Numbered from the stretch's first letter, positions 16,500-24,886 are shown. The stretch is 64,000 bases of DNA from Pseudonocardia terrae (GCF_021343995.1 NZ_JAJTTE010000016.1:1-64000), one strand, 5' to 3'. Notes: generated from the sequence alone by a model not told the origin. Translations and numbers: made by a program.

Positions 16500-16880
16500 T
16501 CAGAAGACCAGGACGCGGTAGCCGGACCGTTCCAGCTCCCGGAGGCTCGCGACGCCGGGGGTCCCCGGTGCGTGGTTCTGGCCGACCTGCTCGATGCCCT
16601 CGCCCGCGACGCCCTCGGTCGCGCCGAAGACCGTCGCGCACCCGTTCGGCGCCACCGTCGCGACCTGCTTCTTCACCGCCGTGTAGAGCTCGTTGGCGGG
16701 GTGCGCCGGATCGGCCAGGACGGCGGGCCAGCGGGTGCCGGCGCCCTGGAACAGCACCAGGGAGTCGCCGCCCTGCCCGTACTCCCAGGCCGTGGCGAGG
16801 GCGTTGAACACCCGGCCCAGCGCCTCCTCGGTCCCGGTCGACGGGTCGGCCAGGACGACCACCGCGGTCTTCTCGCTCAT
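16500..16880 (-). CDS. DsrE/F-like family protein
   Basis: ATG at 16880 is preceded by CGAAGGAGAACCCG, a strong ribosome site, and gives 126 residues; a longer frame to 16940 lacks that support. The sequence starts TAVVVLADPSTGTEEALGRVFNALATAWE, then GDSLVLFQGAGTRWPAVLA and ERSGYRVLVF, as in DsrE-like alpha/beta proteins linked to sulfur relay or redox roles. One Cys is present (NGCATVFG). It is the first gene of an operon with the PPOX-like flavoprotein. Confidence 0.75.
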   Translation of the reverse strand: MSEKTAVVVLADPSTGTEEALGRVFNALATAWEYGQGGDSLVLFQGAGTRWPAVLADPAHPANELYTAVKKQVATVAPNGCATVFGATEGVAGEGIEQVGQNHAPGTPGVASLRELERSGYRVLVF

Positions 16881-16915
16881 CGGGTTCTCCTTCGGTCGTG
16901 GGGACGGCTTCAAAG

Positions 16916-16933
16916 TTACCGAATGATCGGTAA
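16916..16933. promoter_or_regulatory. TetR operator before the DsrE/PPOX operon
   Basis: TTACCGAATGATCGGTAA is a perfect palindrome in its outer six bases, 36 bp upstream of the DsrE start. It closely matches the element upstream of the TetR gene (17559-17576), so both are likely bound by that repressor. Confidence 0.75.
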
Positions 16934-16979
16934 TTTTCAAGCGTGAATCGAGGCGTGCCGTGCTGAGCCTCTGACGTGG

Positions 16980-17549
16980 CTAGTCCGCCGCCTCCGGCAC
17001 GAGCAGGGTCGGCAGGAGCGCGACGGCCTCGGCGAAGGCCCCGGTGTCGCCCGTCACCCGGCCCAGGACGAGCGCTCCCTCGATGCGCACGAAGGCGTCC
17101 TTGGCCGCACGCAACGCCGCATCGGGCCGGTGGCCGGCGCGTCGCGCGGCGTCGGTCATCGCGTCGATCCACGCCGCGGCGAGCGACCGGGCGTGGTCCC
17201 GGACCGCCGTGGGTGCCCCGGCCAGCGTCATGGTGTCCAGCACGCACGACAGTGCGCCCGCCCCGTAGAACTCGCCGATCCTGCGCGCCGTCTCGGCGAT
17301 CCCCCGGGCGACCTCCGGGTCCTCCCGCATCGGCTCGAGGATCCACCCGAAGCGCTGCCCGACCTTGCCGAGGGCCACCTCCGCCATCTGCTCCTTTCCT
17401 TCGGGAAAGCGGTGGTAGAGGCTGGCCCGCTGGAGTCCGGAGGCTGCGGACAGGTCGCCGATCGCCGTCCCGTCGAACCCCTTCTCCCGGAACACCGACA
17501 CGATCAGGTCGATCAGCTTGTCGTCCTCGATGGAGGGTGGGCGCGCCAT
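16980..17549 (-). CDS. TetR-family repressor
   Basis: The 189-residue product has the usual N-terminal helix-turn-helix: DDKLIDLIVSVFREKGFDGTAIGDLSAASGLQRASLYHRFPEGKEQMAEVAL (residues 9-60). The C-terminal ligand domain (PEVARGIAETARRIGEFYGAGALSCVLDTM and after) is of the YxaF/LmrA-like sort. It lies between two matching palindromes: one before its own start (17559-17576) and one before the DsrE/PPOX operon (16916-16933). Autoregulation and repression of that operon follow. The ligand is unknown. Confidence 0.88.
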   Translation of the reverse strand: MARPPSIEDDKLIDLIVSVFREKGFDGTAIGDLSAASGLQRASLYHRFPEGKEQMAEVALGKVGQRFGWILEPMREDPEVARGIAETARRIGEFYGAGALSCVLDTMTLAGAPTAVRDHARSLAAAWIDAMTDAARRAGHRPDAALRAAKDAFVRIEGALVLGRVTGDTGAFAEAVALLPTLLVPEAAD

Positions 17550-17558
17550 GAGCCAACA

Positions 17559-17576
17559 TTACCGAACTTTCGGTCA
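17559..17576. promoter_or_regulatory. Second TetR operator, at the TetR promoter
   Basis: TTACCGAACTTTCGGTCA differs from the site at 16916-16933 at only a few positions and has near-palindromic arms. It begins ten bases upstream of the TetR start codon, so binding would block the repressor's own transcription. Confidence 0.7.
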
Positions 17577-17682
17577 ATATGATTGAGCGGCCGACCGTGC
17601 CCACGAGCCAGAGTCCGACGACCCGTGCCGCGCGCGCCGGCGCCCACCACCTCCCCGGGGCAGCGCCGCCGCTGGTCCCCGC

Positions 17683-18502
17683 TCTGCAGTCGAACGGGCG
17701 CTCCCGCCACGGACCCGGCTGCTGCTCGTCGAGTCCCTCACCAACCCGACGCTGCGGGTGCCCGACCTGCCTGCGCTCGCCGTGCTGGCGGCGGGCGTCG
17801 GGGCCGTCCTCGTCGTCGACTCGACGTTCACGAGCCCCGCACTGGTGCGGCCCCTCGACCACGATGCCGACCTGGTGTGGCACAGCATCCCCCAAGTACC
17901 TCGGCGGCCATTCCGCGGCGATGGGCGGCATCGTTGCGGGCGACGCCGAGCTCGTCGCCAGGGTCCGTCGGTCCGTCGTGCATCTCGGTGCGACCCTGGG
18001 GCCCTTCGACGCGTGGATGGCGCTGCTGGGACTGAAGACCCTCCCGCTGCGGATGCAGGCGCACACGCGTGGGGCGCTGGTCGTGGCCGAGTTCCTCGCT
18101 GCGCACCCGGCGGTCACCGGCGTGCACCACCCGAGCCGCCCCGACCATCCGCACGCCGAGATCGCCGCCCGGCTCCTCCCCGGCGGCACCGGCGGCATGC
18201 TCTCCTTCGAGCTGGCCGGCGGCCGTCCCGCCGTCGCCGGGCTGATCGCCCGGCTCGGGAACGCCGTCCCGCTGTCGCCGAGTCTCGCCGACGTCGCCAC
18301 CACCCTCGTGCACCCCGCCACGACCACGCATCGCTCGCTGCCGCCCGCCGAGCTCGAGGCGCTCGGGATCACCGACGGGCTCGTCCGCCTCTCCGTCGGC
18401 ATCGAGGAGCCCGCCGACCTCGTCGCGGAGCTTCGCGACGCGCTGAACGGCCTGGCCGCCGAGGGTGCCGGGCCGAGCGGGCTTTCCGGGGCTCTGACCT
18501 GA
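17683..18502 (+). pseudogene. Decayed Cys/Met-metabolism PLP-dependent lyase
   Basis: Two frames give one protein of the cystathionine gamma-synthase/lyase family. The first (17683 to about 17893) reads [28 protein letters not shown], then [17 protein letters not shown] and LVWHSI. The second continues [17 protein letters not shown] to a normal C-terminus at 18502. The join is a run of five C at about 17890-17894; removing one C restores [11 protein letters not shown], the motif with the PLP lysine. The first 120-150 residues are absent, replaced by sequence bordering the TetR promoter. Truncation plus frameshift argue for a true pseudogene, though the C-run alone could be a sequencing slip. 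Confidence 0.85.
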
Positions 18503-18561
18503 GGCGTCGGAGAGCGGATGCCCGGCATTCAGTCGCGCGACCGACCTGAGGGAGTGACGCC

Positions 18562-19563
18562 TCACCCGGCCGTCGATGTCGTGTCGAGCCCGGCACTGCG
18601 CCGGTTGGCCACGACAGTCGCCGCGATCCACTCGTCGACCCCGGTCCAGGCGTCGTCGAGCCAGGCGGACAGCGCGGCGTGGTCGTGGCGCGGGATGTCG
18701 GCGGCGGCCACGCGGACGGTGTGCACCAGCAACGTGCGATGGGTCGGGAGGCGCCACAGGGGACGGTCGCGGCCGTCGTCCGTGAAGCCGGAGTGTGCGA
18801 GCAGGACGACGTCGGCGCCGGGCGCGGCGGTGAGCGCGGCGAACGTCCCGCCGAGCCGCGGCGGCAGCGTGTAGGTGTTGCGACGCAGGTTCTTCAGCCT
18901 TCTGACGGCGCCCGAGTCACGCAGGGCGGTGAGCGAGCGGAGCCAGCGGGCTCGGCTGAAGTTCTGGCCCTCGGGGAACAGCAGGAGCGCGTCGCCGGCC
19001 GTCATCGACCGGGCGACGTCCTCGACGCAGGCCCGGGAGCGCCCGCGTCGGGGACCGATGAAGCACAGCGGGAGGTGGTCGCCCGCGAGATCGACGCTCG
19101 GTTCGAGCCGCAACAGCGCGGTGAGGACGACCCGCAGGCGCAGGCGGTGATGCACGGCCAGGAGCCATGCGATGAACAGCGAGTCGCCGGGCCCGCAGTG
19201 GCGAGCGAGGACGATCACGCCGCCCTCGCCGCGCAGGTCCGCCGACGGGACCGAGCCGTCCTGCTCGACGACGGTGACGTCGAGGATGCTCCGCAAAGCG
19301 CGGTAGCCGCGGCCGAGCACGTCACGCAGCAGTGTGTTCCAGTCGTGCTCATCGGCGGAGATCAGCCGGGGCAGGACCGAGAGCTCGATGGCCGCGTAGG
19401 CGACGAACAGCGCGACGGTGCGCAGCGGCAGGCTCGACCGCGCCGGGAGGCAGACCAGCGCGGCGACGGCGAGTGTGATCGGGGCGGTTCCGAGGATGAG
19501 CAGATCCAGGAGGGCCACCGTCGGGACGGTCACGGTGCGGCGCAGGGCCGCGCCGACCCTCAT
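18562..19563 (-). CDS. Membrane acyltransferase, PlsC/lysophospholipid type
   Basis: ATG at 19563 overlaps the patatin gene's stop by four bases and gives 333 residues. Two or three membrane helices lie near the N-terminus (VALLDLLILGTAPITLAVAALVCLP; TVALFVAYAAIELSVLP). The acyltransferase motifs follow: ARHCGPGDSLFIAWLL is the HX4D catalytic motif and LLLFPEGQNFSRARWLRSL is the FPEG acceptor motif. The enzyme should transfer an acyl group to a lysophospholipid or glycerol phosphate at the membrane. Coupling to a patatin-like lipase suggests an acyl-removal and re-acylation pair. Confidence 0.8.
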   Translation of the reverse strand: MRVGAALRRTVTVPTVALLDLLILGTAPITLAVAALVCLPARSSLPLRTVALFVAYAAIELSVLPRLISADEHDWNTLLRDVLGRGYRALRSILDVTVVEQDGSVPSADLRGEGGVIVLARHCGPGDSLFIAWLLAVHHRLRLRVVLTALLRLEPSVDLAGDHLPLCFIGPRRGRSRACVEDVARSMTAGDALLLFPEGQNFSRARWLRSLTALRDSGAVRRLKNLRRNTYTLPPRLGGTFAALTAAPGADVVLLAHSGFTDDGRDRPLWRLPTHRTLLVHTVRVAAADIPRHDHAALSAWLDDAWTGVDEWIAATVVANRRSAGLDTTSTAG

Positions 19564-20387
19564 CCCAGCCCGGCCAGGTAGGCGCGCGTGGCGTCGTAGG
19601 CGCGGCCGGCGCTCGAGGTGATCCGGCCCGTGTCGCGGTAGCGCAGGTTGGACCACGTCGCGGCCGGTCGCGCGGGGAGGCCGGTCGGGAGGACGTGCAC
19701 CGTGACGCCGTCGGGGACGAGGGCGAGGTCGGCGTGGAAGCGGTGCCGGCGGGCGATCTCGAACGACACGAAACCCACCTCCCAGGGCCGGCGCGGAACG
19801 CGCAACTGCTCCTCGATTCGTCCGACGTGCAGCACCCAGACCGTGTCCGCGCCCTCGCCCACGGCGCGGGCGAGCGGGATGCTGTTCACGAGTCCCCCGT
19901 CGATGAAGTGCTCGTCCCCGATGCGCACGGGCGGGAAGACCCCGGGCAGCGCGCAGGAGGCGAGGACGGCCTCGACCAGGTCGCCGCCGCTGAACCAGTG
20001 CTCGCGGGCCCGTTCGATGCTCGCCGCCACGCACTCGAACGGGACGACGAGATCGTCGAACGTCGCCACCGGGAGATGCTCACGCAGCAACCGGCGCAGG
20101 TCCTCGGTGTCGTGCAACGACGTCCCGCTGCGCACGACCTGCCCGACCCTGCCCAGCAGCGACCCGCCCAGCACCCCGCCGGACGCGAGCACGTCCCAGG
20201 TGCGGATCAGGTTCCGGGCGCCCCGGGGCGTCGGGTCGGCGGCGATGGCGGCCCCGTTGATCGCCCCGATCGACGTGCCGTGGACCAGGTCCGGCACGAT
20301 GCCGGCCTCCAGCAGCGCGCGGGCCATCCCGGCCTCTGCGGCGCCGAGCACGCCGCCGCCTCCGAGAACGAACGCCGTGCACACCAC
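19560..20387 (-). CDS. Patatin-like phospholipase
   Basis: The 275-residue product shows all patatin marks: oxyanion glycines VLGGGGVLGAAEAGMARALLEAG, nucleophile LVHGTSIGAINGAAIAADP (GxSxG, Ser about residue 40) and the catalytic Asp in EHFIDGGLVNSIPLARAVGEGADTVWVLHV. The Ser-Asp dyad hydrolyses phospholipid or other acyl esters, usually at the inner membrane face. It overlaps the acyltransferase gene by ATGA, so the two are translationally coupled. Confidence 0.92.
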   Translation of the reverse strand: MVCTAFVLGGGGVLGAAEAGMARALLEAGIVPDLVHGTSIGAINGAAIAADPTPRGARNLIRTWDVLASGGVLGGSLLGRVGQVVRSGTSLHDTEDLRRLLREHLPVATFDDLVVPFECVAASIERAREHWFSGGDLVEAVLASCALPGVFPPVRIGDEHFIDGGLVNSIPLARAVGEGADTVWVLHVGRIEEQLRVPRRPWEVGFVSFEIARRHRFHADLALVPDGVTVHVLPTGLPARPAATWSNLRYRDTGRITSSAGRAYDATRAYLAGLG

Positions 20388-20469
20388 GGCAGGTGGTATA
20401 CGCCGACCGCGGCGAATCCGCCCGACGGAGCCGCTCCGGGCCGGTTCACCACGGCCGTTCGGCGCCCGT

Positions 20470-20502
20470 CAGTACTCCTTCTTCCGGTTAGTACTCCTTC
20501 TT
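20470..20502 (-). repeat. 13-bp duplication at the stop codon
   Basis: AAGAAGGAGTACT occurs twice on the minus strand, separated by AACCGG, first covering the last codons (KKEY plus stop) and then repeated just past the stop. It looks like a recent local duplication. Confidence 0.7.
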
Positions 20503-20952
20503 GATGGTGAAGTACGAACCGCGGATGGTCCCGGCCAGCTTCGACTTCTGGCGCGCGAACTTGAAACGCGTGGCGAGCTCCTCGGGGACCTCCATCCCGT
20601 CGGACAGCTTGAACCCGACCGCCCTCTTGCCGCCGTCGTCGAGGCTGTACATGACGTTGATCGACAGGCCGTTCTCGTAGAAGACGTAGGCCATCCGGAT
20701 GTTCTCGACCTGGAAGGCCGTCGCCTCGAGGGGCGGGGACGAGATGACGATGTCGCGTTCCTCCCGCAGGATCCGGTGCACCCACTCGACGGTCTCCTCG
20801 GCGTCGGTCGCGGGCACCACCGTGAACTCGTGGTCGTACTTGTTCTTGAAATAGCGGGCCTCGTTCGCCCGCAGGCCTGCGAGCGCCTCCGCGGCCGGTG
20901 ACGACTCCAGGCCGACGGTCGACACGGTCTGGAAGTCCACGGTGTAGGTCAT
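20488..20952 (-). CDS. Conserved-looking hypothetical protein
   Basis: The 154-residue product is soluble, with no signal or membrane segment, and I do not recognise its family. It has a normal mix of residues: VDFQTVSTVGLESSPAAEALAGL, a KNKYDHEFTVV strand, TVEWVHRILREERDIVISSPPLEATAFQVENIRMAYVFYENGLSINVMYSLDD, and a basic C-terminus FKFARQKSKLAGTIRGSYFTIKKEY. Lower Ala/Arg content than its neighbours and a mixed alpha/beta pattern suggest a real gene. A 13-bp duplication of the stop region lies just downstream. It is the last gene before the left repeat of the island. Confidence 0.6.
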   Translation of the reverse strand: MTYTVDFQTVSTVGLESSPAAEALAGLRANEARYFKNKYDHEFTVVPATDAEETVEWVHRILREERDIVISSPPLEATAFQVENIRMAYVFYENGLSINVMYSLDDGGKRAVGFKLSDGMEVPEELATRFKFARQKSKLAGTIRGSYFTIKKEY

Positions 20953-21385
20953 GACACGGAGTCCCCTCGATCGACGGGATGCCCTCTGGGCCCATCACCG
21001 GGGATCCTGCCAGCGAGGAGCGTGTCCCCGGAAGATCAAAAGCCACCAACTCCGCCGGCGGCGGCCGAGAACGCGAGCAGGCCAGAGCGAGAACGCTCTG
21101 ACCTGCTGCTTCTGTGCGCCGCGAGGGAATCGAACCCCCAACCCGCTGGAGGGGAGTCGGGTGGTCTCCCAGAGTCCACGAACGACGATCCTGCTGGTCA
21201 AACGGTCATCGCTCTGCTGACGATCTTCTGCCGTGGTCGGTCGAACGGCGGGATGTCAGGAGCGACGGGCTGCGACGGCGTCGGCGCTGGCATGGTCGGT
21301 GGCCGACCTCAGCCCGGGCATCACCTCGTCGACGTCCGCGGCGGAGCGATTCTGACTCAACACGAACGACGCCTGGCTGCGCGGG
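20953..21385. other. Gene-free gap containing the left island repeat
   Basis: No frame here looks coding; the apparent ones read through the tRNA-like repeat. The 55-bp direct repeat and its hairpin lie at 21077-21163. The remaining 220 bp before the hydrolase gene show no structure I can name. Confidence 0.6.
21077..21163. repeat. Left copy of island direct repeat (tRNA 3'-end-like plus hairpin)
   Basis: Bases 21109-21163 are identical over 55 bp to 48514-48568, in the same orientation. Read on the minus strand it contains GGGGG-TTCGATT-CCCTC, a T-arm, then GCGGCGC-A, an acceptor 3' strand. An upstream tRNA body with the matching 5' acceptor strand (GCGCCGC) is not present, so this is a fragment. 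It is followed (minus strand) by a hairpin at 21077-21106, GCAGGCCAGAGCG...CGCTCTGACCTGC with one mismatch. This is how attachment sites of elements that integrate in tRNA genes look. Confidence 0.7.
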
Positions 21386-22081
21386 CTATCCGTGCAGGCG
21401 GTTGAGCAGTGCGGCCAGTTCCGTGGGGGCGCTGATCATCGCGAGGTGGCCGGTTTTCATCCACTCGACGTCGGCGGAGGTCAAGGCGACCGAACGCTCC
21501 TGTAGGTCCGGGGTGTAGCAGTGGTCCGCGGTCAGCCGGATGTACGTGCGGGGGATGGGGCTCGCGTACCCGGCCAGGTCGACGGGCTCGGACAGCAGGG
21601 CGGCGGAGTCGTCGACGAGGCGGTCGAGTGCGGCGGTCGCGGTGGCCTCGTCCATGTCGTTGCACAGCATGGTGTGTGCGGCCACCCTTTCCTGGTGGTA
21701 GATCCCGCCGGCGAGTGACTGCTCCACGAGTCCGCGGACGTCCGGGTCGATCTGGTCCAGCACCCGGGTGCCGTCGGGCGGGACGACCGCGGAGAGCAGG
21801 ACGACGCGGCGGATCCGCCCGCCGAGCGCGGTCATGATGCGCGGCACGGTCACCCCGGCGAACGAGTGGCCGACCAGCACGACGTCGGTCAGGTCGCGGG
21901 ACTCGACGTCGGCGACCACGGCGTCGGCGCAGTCCTGCAGCGTGACCCTGGTGAGGTCGGTGCCAGCGCGCGATCCGCGACCGGGAAGGTCGACCGCGAG
22001 GGTGTCGTGCTCCAGTAGCGGGACGAGCTCGTCCCAGCAGGATGCGCCGTAGCCGGCGCCGTGGACGAGGACGAACGACAT
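21386..22081 (-). CDS. Alpha/beta hydrolase
   Basis: The 231-residue product starts SFVLVHGAGYGASCWDELVPLL (oxyanion region), has the nucleophile elbow VVLVGHSFAGVTVPRI (Ser about residue 73) and ends with VEWMKTGHLAMISAPTELAALL, which supplies the catalytic His. This is the short esterase/MenH-like group also containing plant methylesterases. It probably cleaves an ester or lactone of the cluster's substrate. It diverges from the alcohol dehydrogenase across a spacer holding operator site 1, so it belongs to the TetR regulon. Confidence 0.85.
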   Translation of the reverse strand: MSFVLVHGAGYGASCWDELVPLLEHDTLAVDLPGRGSRAGTDLTRVTLQDCADAVVADVESRDLTDVVLVGHSFAGVTVPRIMTALGGRIRRVVLLSAVVPPDGTRVLDQIDPDVRGLVEQSLAGGIYHQERVAAHTMLCNDMDEATATAALDRLVDDSAALLSEPVDLAGYASPIPRTYIRLTADHCYTPDLQERSVALTSADVEWMKTGHLAMISAPTELAALLNRLHG

Positions 22082-22127
22082 CGTGGGCTCCTCGGTGAGT
22101 CGGGCGGGAATCCGCGACGGCAGCCTA

Positions 22128-22144
22128 ACTGAACTCAGCTCAGT
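22128..22144. promoter_or_regulatory. Catabolic-regulon operator, site 1
   Basis: ACTGAACTCAGCTCAGT is identical to site 5 (40960-40976). It lies between the divergent hydrolase (start 22081) and alcohol dehydrogenase (start 22180) genes and could control both. Confidence 0.75.
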
Positions 22145-22179
22145 CGGTTAGAGTCCGGTGTCAACGACGGGAGGCACAG

Positions 22180-23208
22180 GTGCGCGCATATCGGATGACC
22201 GGCGCCGGCCGGGCCGCTCTGGTGTCGGTGCCCGACCCGGAGCCGGGGCCCGGCGAGGTGCGGCTCGACGTCCTGGCGGCCGGGATCTGCCACTCGGACC
22301 TGAACGTGCTCGACCACGGCGTCGGCGCGGGCTGGCCGCTGCCGATGACGCTCGGGCACGAGATCTGCGGGCGGGTGGCGGCGCTGGGCGCCGGGGTGGA
22401 GGGGCTCGAGATCGGTCGCCAGGTCCTGGTGCACGCCCCGCTCGGCTGCGGCCACTGTGGCCGCTGCGACCAGGGGCGGAGCAACTACTGCGACGAGCAG
22501 GACAGGCTGCCCGCGGCGGGTGTCGGCCTCGGTGTCGACGGGGGCATGGCCGACGCCGTCGTCGTCTCCCAGGAGCGGCTGGTGCCCGCCGACGGCCTCG
22601 ATCCGGTGGCGGCAGCGACCCTCACCGACGCCGGGCTCACGTCCTTCCACGCGATCGAGAGCTGCGCTGCGGATCTGGCGGATCCGGGCTCGGTCGCCGT
22701 CGTGATCGGGGTCGGCGGGCTGGGGCACCTCGCAATCGGGCTGCTGCACGCGCTGCGTCCCGCCCGGGTCGTCGCGGTCGACACCCGGGAGGCGGCCCGG
22801 CAGCTGGCGCGGGACTGTGGCGCGGATGTCGCCGTGGCGCCGGACGAGGCCGCCGCTGCGGTGGCCGCGGTGGCCGGGCGGGGCGCCGAGGTCGTCCTCG
22901 ACTTCGCGGGCGCGCAGACGAGCATCGACCTGGCCGCGTCGCTGCTGCGGACGGCGGGGGTGCTCGTCCTCGTCGGGAGCGGCGGGGGAGTACTGCAGGT
23001 CGCCAAGCCCGGGGTGCTGCGCACGGGATTCCGCCTGCAGCTGCCGTTCTGGGGCTCGCGCGCCGAGCTCGCGGCCGTGGTGGACCTGGCGCGCCAGGGG
23101 GTCCTCGCCCCGCACACCACTGTGTTCCCGCTCGCCGACGCCGACCGGGCCTTCGACGAGGTGCGCGGCGGCAGGCTGACCGGCCGAGCGGTGCTCGTGC
23201 CGGACTAG
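22180..23208 (+). CDS. Zinc-dependent alcohol dehydrogenase (MDR family)
   Basis: GTG at 22180 follows GGGAGG and gives 342 residues. Catalytic zinc ligands are in AAGICHSDLNV and TLGHEICGRV; the structural zinc lobe is CGHCGRCDQGRSNYC (four Cys). The Rossmann motif GVGGLGHLAIGLLHAL then AVDTRE (Asp after strand 2) points to NAD rather than NADP. It should oxidise a secondary or primary alcohol formed in the catabolic route. Its stop overlaps the stop of the convergent SDR gene. Confidence 0.92.
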   Translation: MRAYRMTGAGRAALVSVPDPEPGPGEVRLDVLAAGICHSDLNVLDHGVGAGWPLPMTLGHEICGRVAALGAGVEGLEIGRQVLVHAPLGCGHCGRCDQGRSNYCDEQDRLPAAGVGLGVDGGMADAVVVSQERLVPADGLDPVAAATLTDAGLTSFHAIESCAADLADPGSVAVVIGVGGLGHLAIGLLHALRPARVVAVDTREAARQLARDCGADVAVAPDEAAAAVAAVAGRGAEVVLDFAGAQTSIDLAASLLRTAGVLVLVGSGGGVLQVAKPGVLRTGFRLQLPFWGSRAELAAVVDLARQGVLAPHTTVFPLADADRAFDEVRGGRLTGRAVLVPD

Positions 23209-23951
23209 CGAGCCGACCAGCCGCCGTCCACGAAGATCTCGGAGCCGGTCGTGTAACCGGCGTCCCCGCTCGCGAGGAAGGCGACGGCCGCCGCGACCTC
23301 CTCGGGGCGGCCCAGCCGGCGCATCGGCGTGTTCGCCAGCATCGCGGCGTGCCGTTCCGTGCCGGCGAACCGCTCCAGCAGCGGTGCGGTCCCGATGAAG
23401 GCGGGGACGACGGCGTTCACCCGGACCGCGCGCGTAGCCCAGTGCAGGGCGGCGTTCATGGTCATCGAGCGGACGGCGCCCTTGGCGGCGGCGTAGGAGA
23501 AGCTGTTGGCCAGGCCGCCCGTCGCGCCGAGGATCGAGGCGATGTTGACGATCGCCCCGCCGCCGCTGCGTTCGATCACGGGTCCGGCGTGCTTCATGCC
23601 GAGCCAGGTCCCGAGCTGGTCGACGTCGACGACCTGGTCCCACCGCCCGCGGCTCTCGGACTCCACGGTCCCGGTGCTGCCGATGCCAGCGTTGTTGACC
23701 AGCACGTCCACGCCGCCCCAGTGGTCCGCGACGGCGCCGACGACCTCGGCCCAGGCCTGCTCGTCCGCCACATCGAGACCCAGCGCGAGGGTCGGCCCGT
23801 CGAGCTCGGCGCCGAGCTTCTCGCAGGCTGTGGGGTCCACATCGGTCAGCGCGACGCGAGCGCCCTCGGCGCTCAGTCGGGCCGCGATCGCGGTGCCGAG
23901 GCCGCCGGTGGCGCCGGTCAGGATCACGCGGGTGTCGTCGAGTCGTCGCAC
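23205..23951 (-). CDS. Short-chain dehydrogenase/reductase (A)
   Basis: The 248-residue product is a classical SDR: GATGGLGTAIAARL (cofactor), NNAG, Ser in NIASILGAT, and YAAAK (catalytic Tyr-Lys). Asp in ALTDVDPTA at the end of strand 2 suggests NAD(H). It forms a pair with SDR (B), 21 bp upstream on the same strand, so both are probably read from the operator-flanked promoter near 24.8 kb. It probably oxidises a ring or side-chain hydroxyl, or reduces a ketone, of the cluster's substrate. Confidence 0.88.
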   Translation of the reverse strand: MRRLDDTRVILTGATGGLGTAIAARLSAEGARVALTDVDPTACEKLGAELDGPTLALGLDVADEQAWAEVVGAVADHWGGVDVLVNNAGIGSTGTVESESRGRWDQVVDVDQLGTWLGMKHAGPVIERSGGGAIVNIASILGATGGLANSFSYAAAKGAVRSMTMNAALHWATRAVRVNAVVPAFIGTAPLLERFAGTERHAAMLANTPMRRLGRPEEVAAAVAFLASGDAGYTTGSEIFVDGGWSAR

Positions 23952-23972
23952 AGGGTCTCCAGAAGGGTCGGG

Positions 23973-24737
23973 TCAGACGGCGGTGTAGCCGCCGTCGACG
24001 GGGACTGCGGTGCCCGTGATGAACGATGCCTGCGCCGAGAGCAGGAACGCGACGGCGGTCGCGATCTCCGCGGGCGCCGCCGTCCGGGCGATCGGCGGGG
24101 TGACCCGGCCGGCGATGGCGGTGCGCGGCTCGGGCCGCAGGCCGTGCGGGTCGTCGGCGCTGGACCGGGCCAAGTCCGTGGCGACCGGCCCCGGGCAGAC
24201 GCAGTTCGCACGCAGCCCACGGTCCGCGTACTCCGCGGCGAGGCTGCGGGTCAGGGCGAGCACCGCCCCCTTCGACGCGTCGTAGGCGCTGGACCGTCCG
24301 GCCGCCACCAGGGATCCGACGGAGCCGATGGTGACGATCGCCCCGGCATCGGCGCGCAGGAGGTGGGGGAGGGCCGCGCGGACGCAGAGGAAGGTCCCGG
24401 TGAGGTTGACGTCGACCAGGCGCCGCCACACAGCGAGCGGCATCTCGTCGGTCGGGGTGCCGTCGGTGACTCCCGCACAGGTCACGAGCCCGTCAAGGCC
24501 GTCCAGCGCGTCGACCGCCGTGGCGAGGGCGGCGTCCACTGAGTCGGCGTCGGCGACGTCGCAGCGAAGCTCGCGGGCCGCGGCGCCGCCGTCGGTCAGG
24601 GGCCGGATATCCAGAGCTGCAACGGAAGCGCCCTGCGCCGCGAGCAGGTCGACGGTCGCCCGTCCGATTCCGCTCGACGCCCCGGTGACGGCGATCCGCC
24701 GCCCCCGCAGCGCAGGGTCCGTGGTCGGCAGCGTCAT
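23973..24737 (-). CDS. Short-chain dehydrogenase/reductase (B)
   Basis: ATG at 24737 follows GAGGAGG, giving 254 residues. Motifs are GASSGIGRATVDLL, VTCAG (NNAG variant), Ser in TIGSVGSLV and YDASK. Asp in AALDIRP suggests NAD(H). It heads a two-gene minus-strand unit with SDR (A); operator site 2 lies 38 bp upstream. The NNAG Asn-Asn replaced by Thr-Cys is a mild deviation that is also seen in active SDRs. Confidence 0.88.
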   Translation of the reverse strand: MTLPTTDPALRGRRIAVTGASSGIGRATVDLLAAQGASVAALDIRPLTDGGAAARELRCDVADADSVDAALATAVDALDGLDGLVTCAGVTDGTPTDEMPLAVWRRLVDVNLTGTFLCVRAALPHLLRADAGAIVTIGSVGSLVAAGRSSAYDASKGAVLALTRSLAAEYADRGLRANCVCPGPVATDLARSSADDPHGLRPEPRTAIAGRVTPPIARTAAPAEIATAVAFLLSAQASFITGTAVPVDGGYTAV

Positions 24738-24774
24738 CGCGCCTCCTCGTCGTGTCGGTGACGGCAAGAACTTA

Positions 24775-24864
24775 ACTGAACTCAACTCGGTAGGCCAGCG
24801 CTCTTGTTGCGGCATCGCCGCCGGTCTACTCTTCGGCCCCGACTCGAACTGAACTCACCTCAAT
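24775..24864. promoter_or_regulatory. Catabolic-regulon operators, sites 2 and 3
   Basis: Two elements lie in the spacer between SDR (B) and the ABC binding-protein gene: ACTGAACTCAACTCGGT at 24775-24791 and ACTGAACTCACCTCAAT at 24848-24864. Each probably serves one of the two divergent promoters. Both have mismatches in the right arm compared with site 1. Confidence 0.72.
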
Positions 24865-24886
24865 TGCATTTCACGAAGGAGTGGAG

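Noticed and set aside
21077-21200. Complete tRNA or tmRNA gene on the minus strand
   Set aside because: T-arm and 3' acceptor are visible but no D-arm or matching 5' acceptor strand occurs within 100 bp; both copies are fragments.
22158-24542. Very long plus-strand frame over ADH and SDR genes
   Set aside because: Out of frame with the alcohol dehydrogenase and antisense to the SDRs, Arg/Gly/Ala-rich with no domain.
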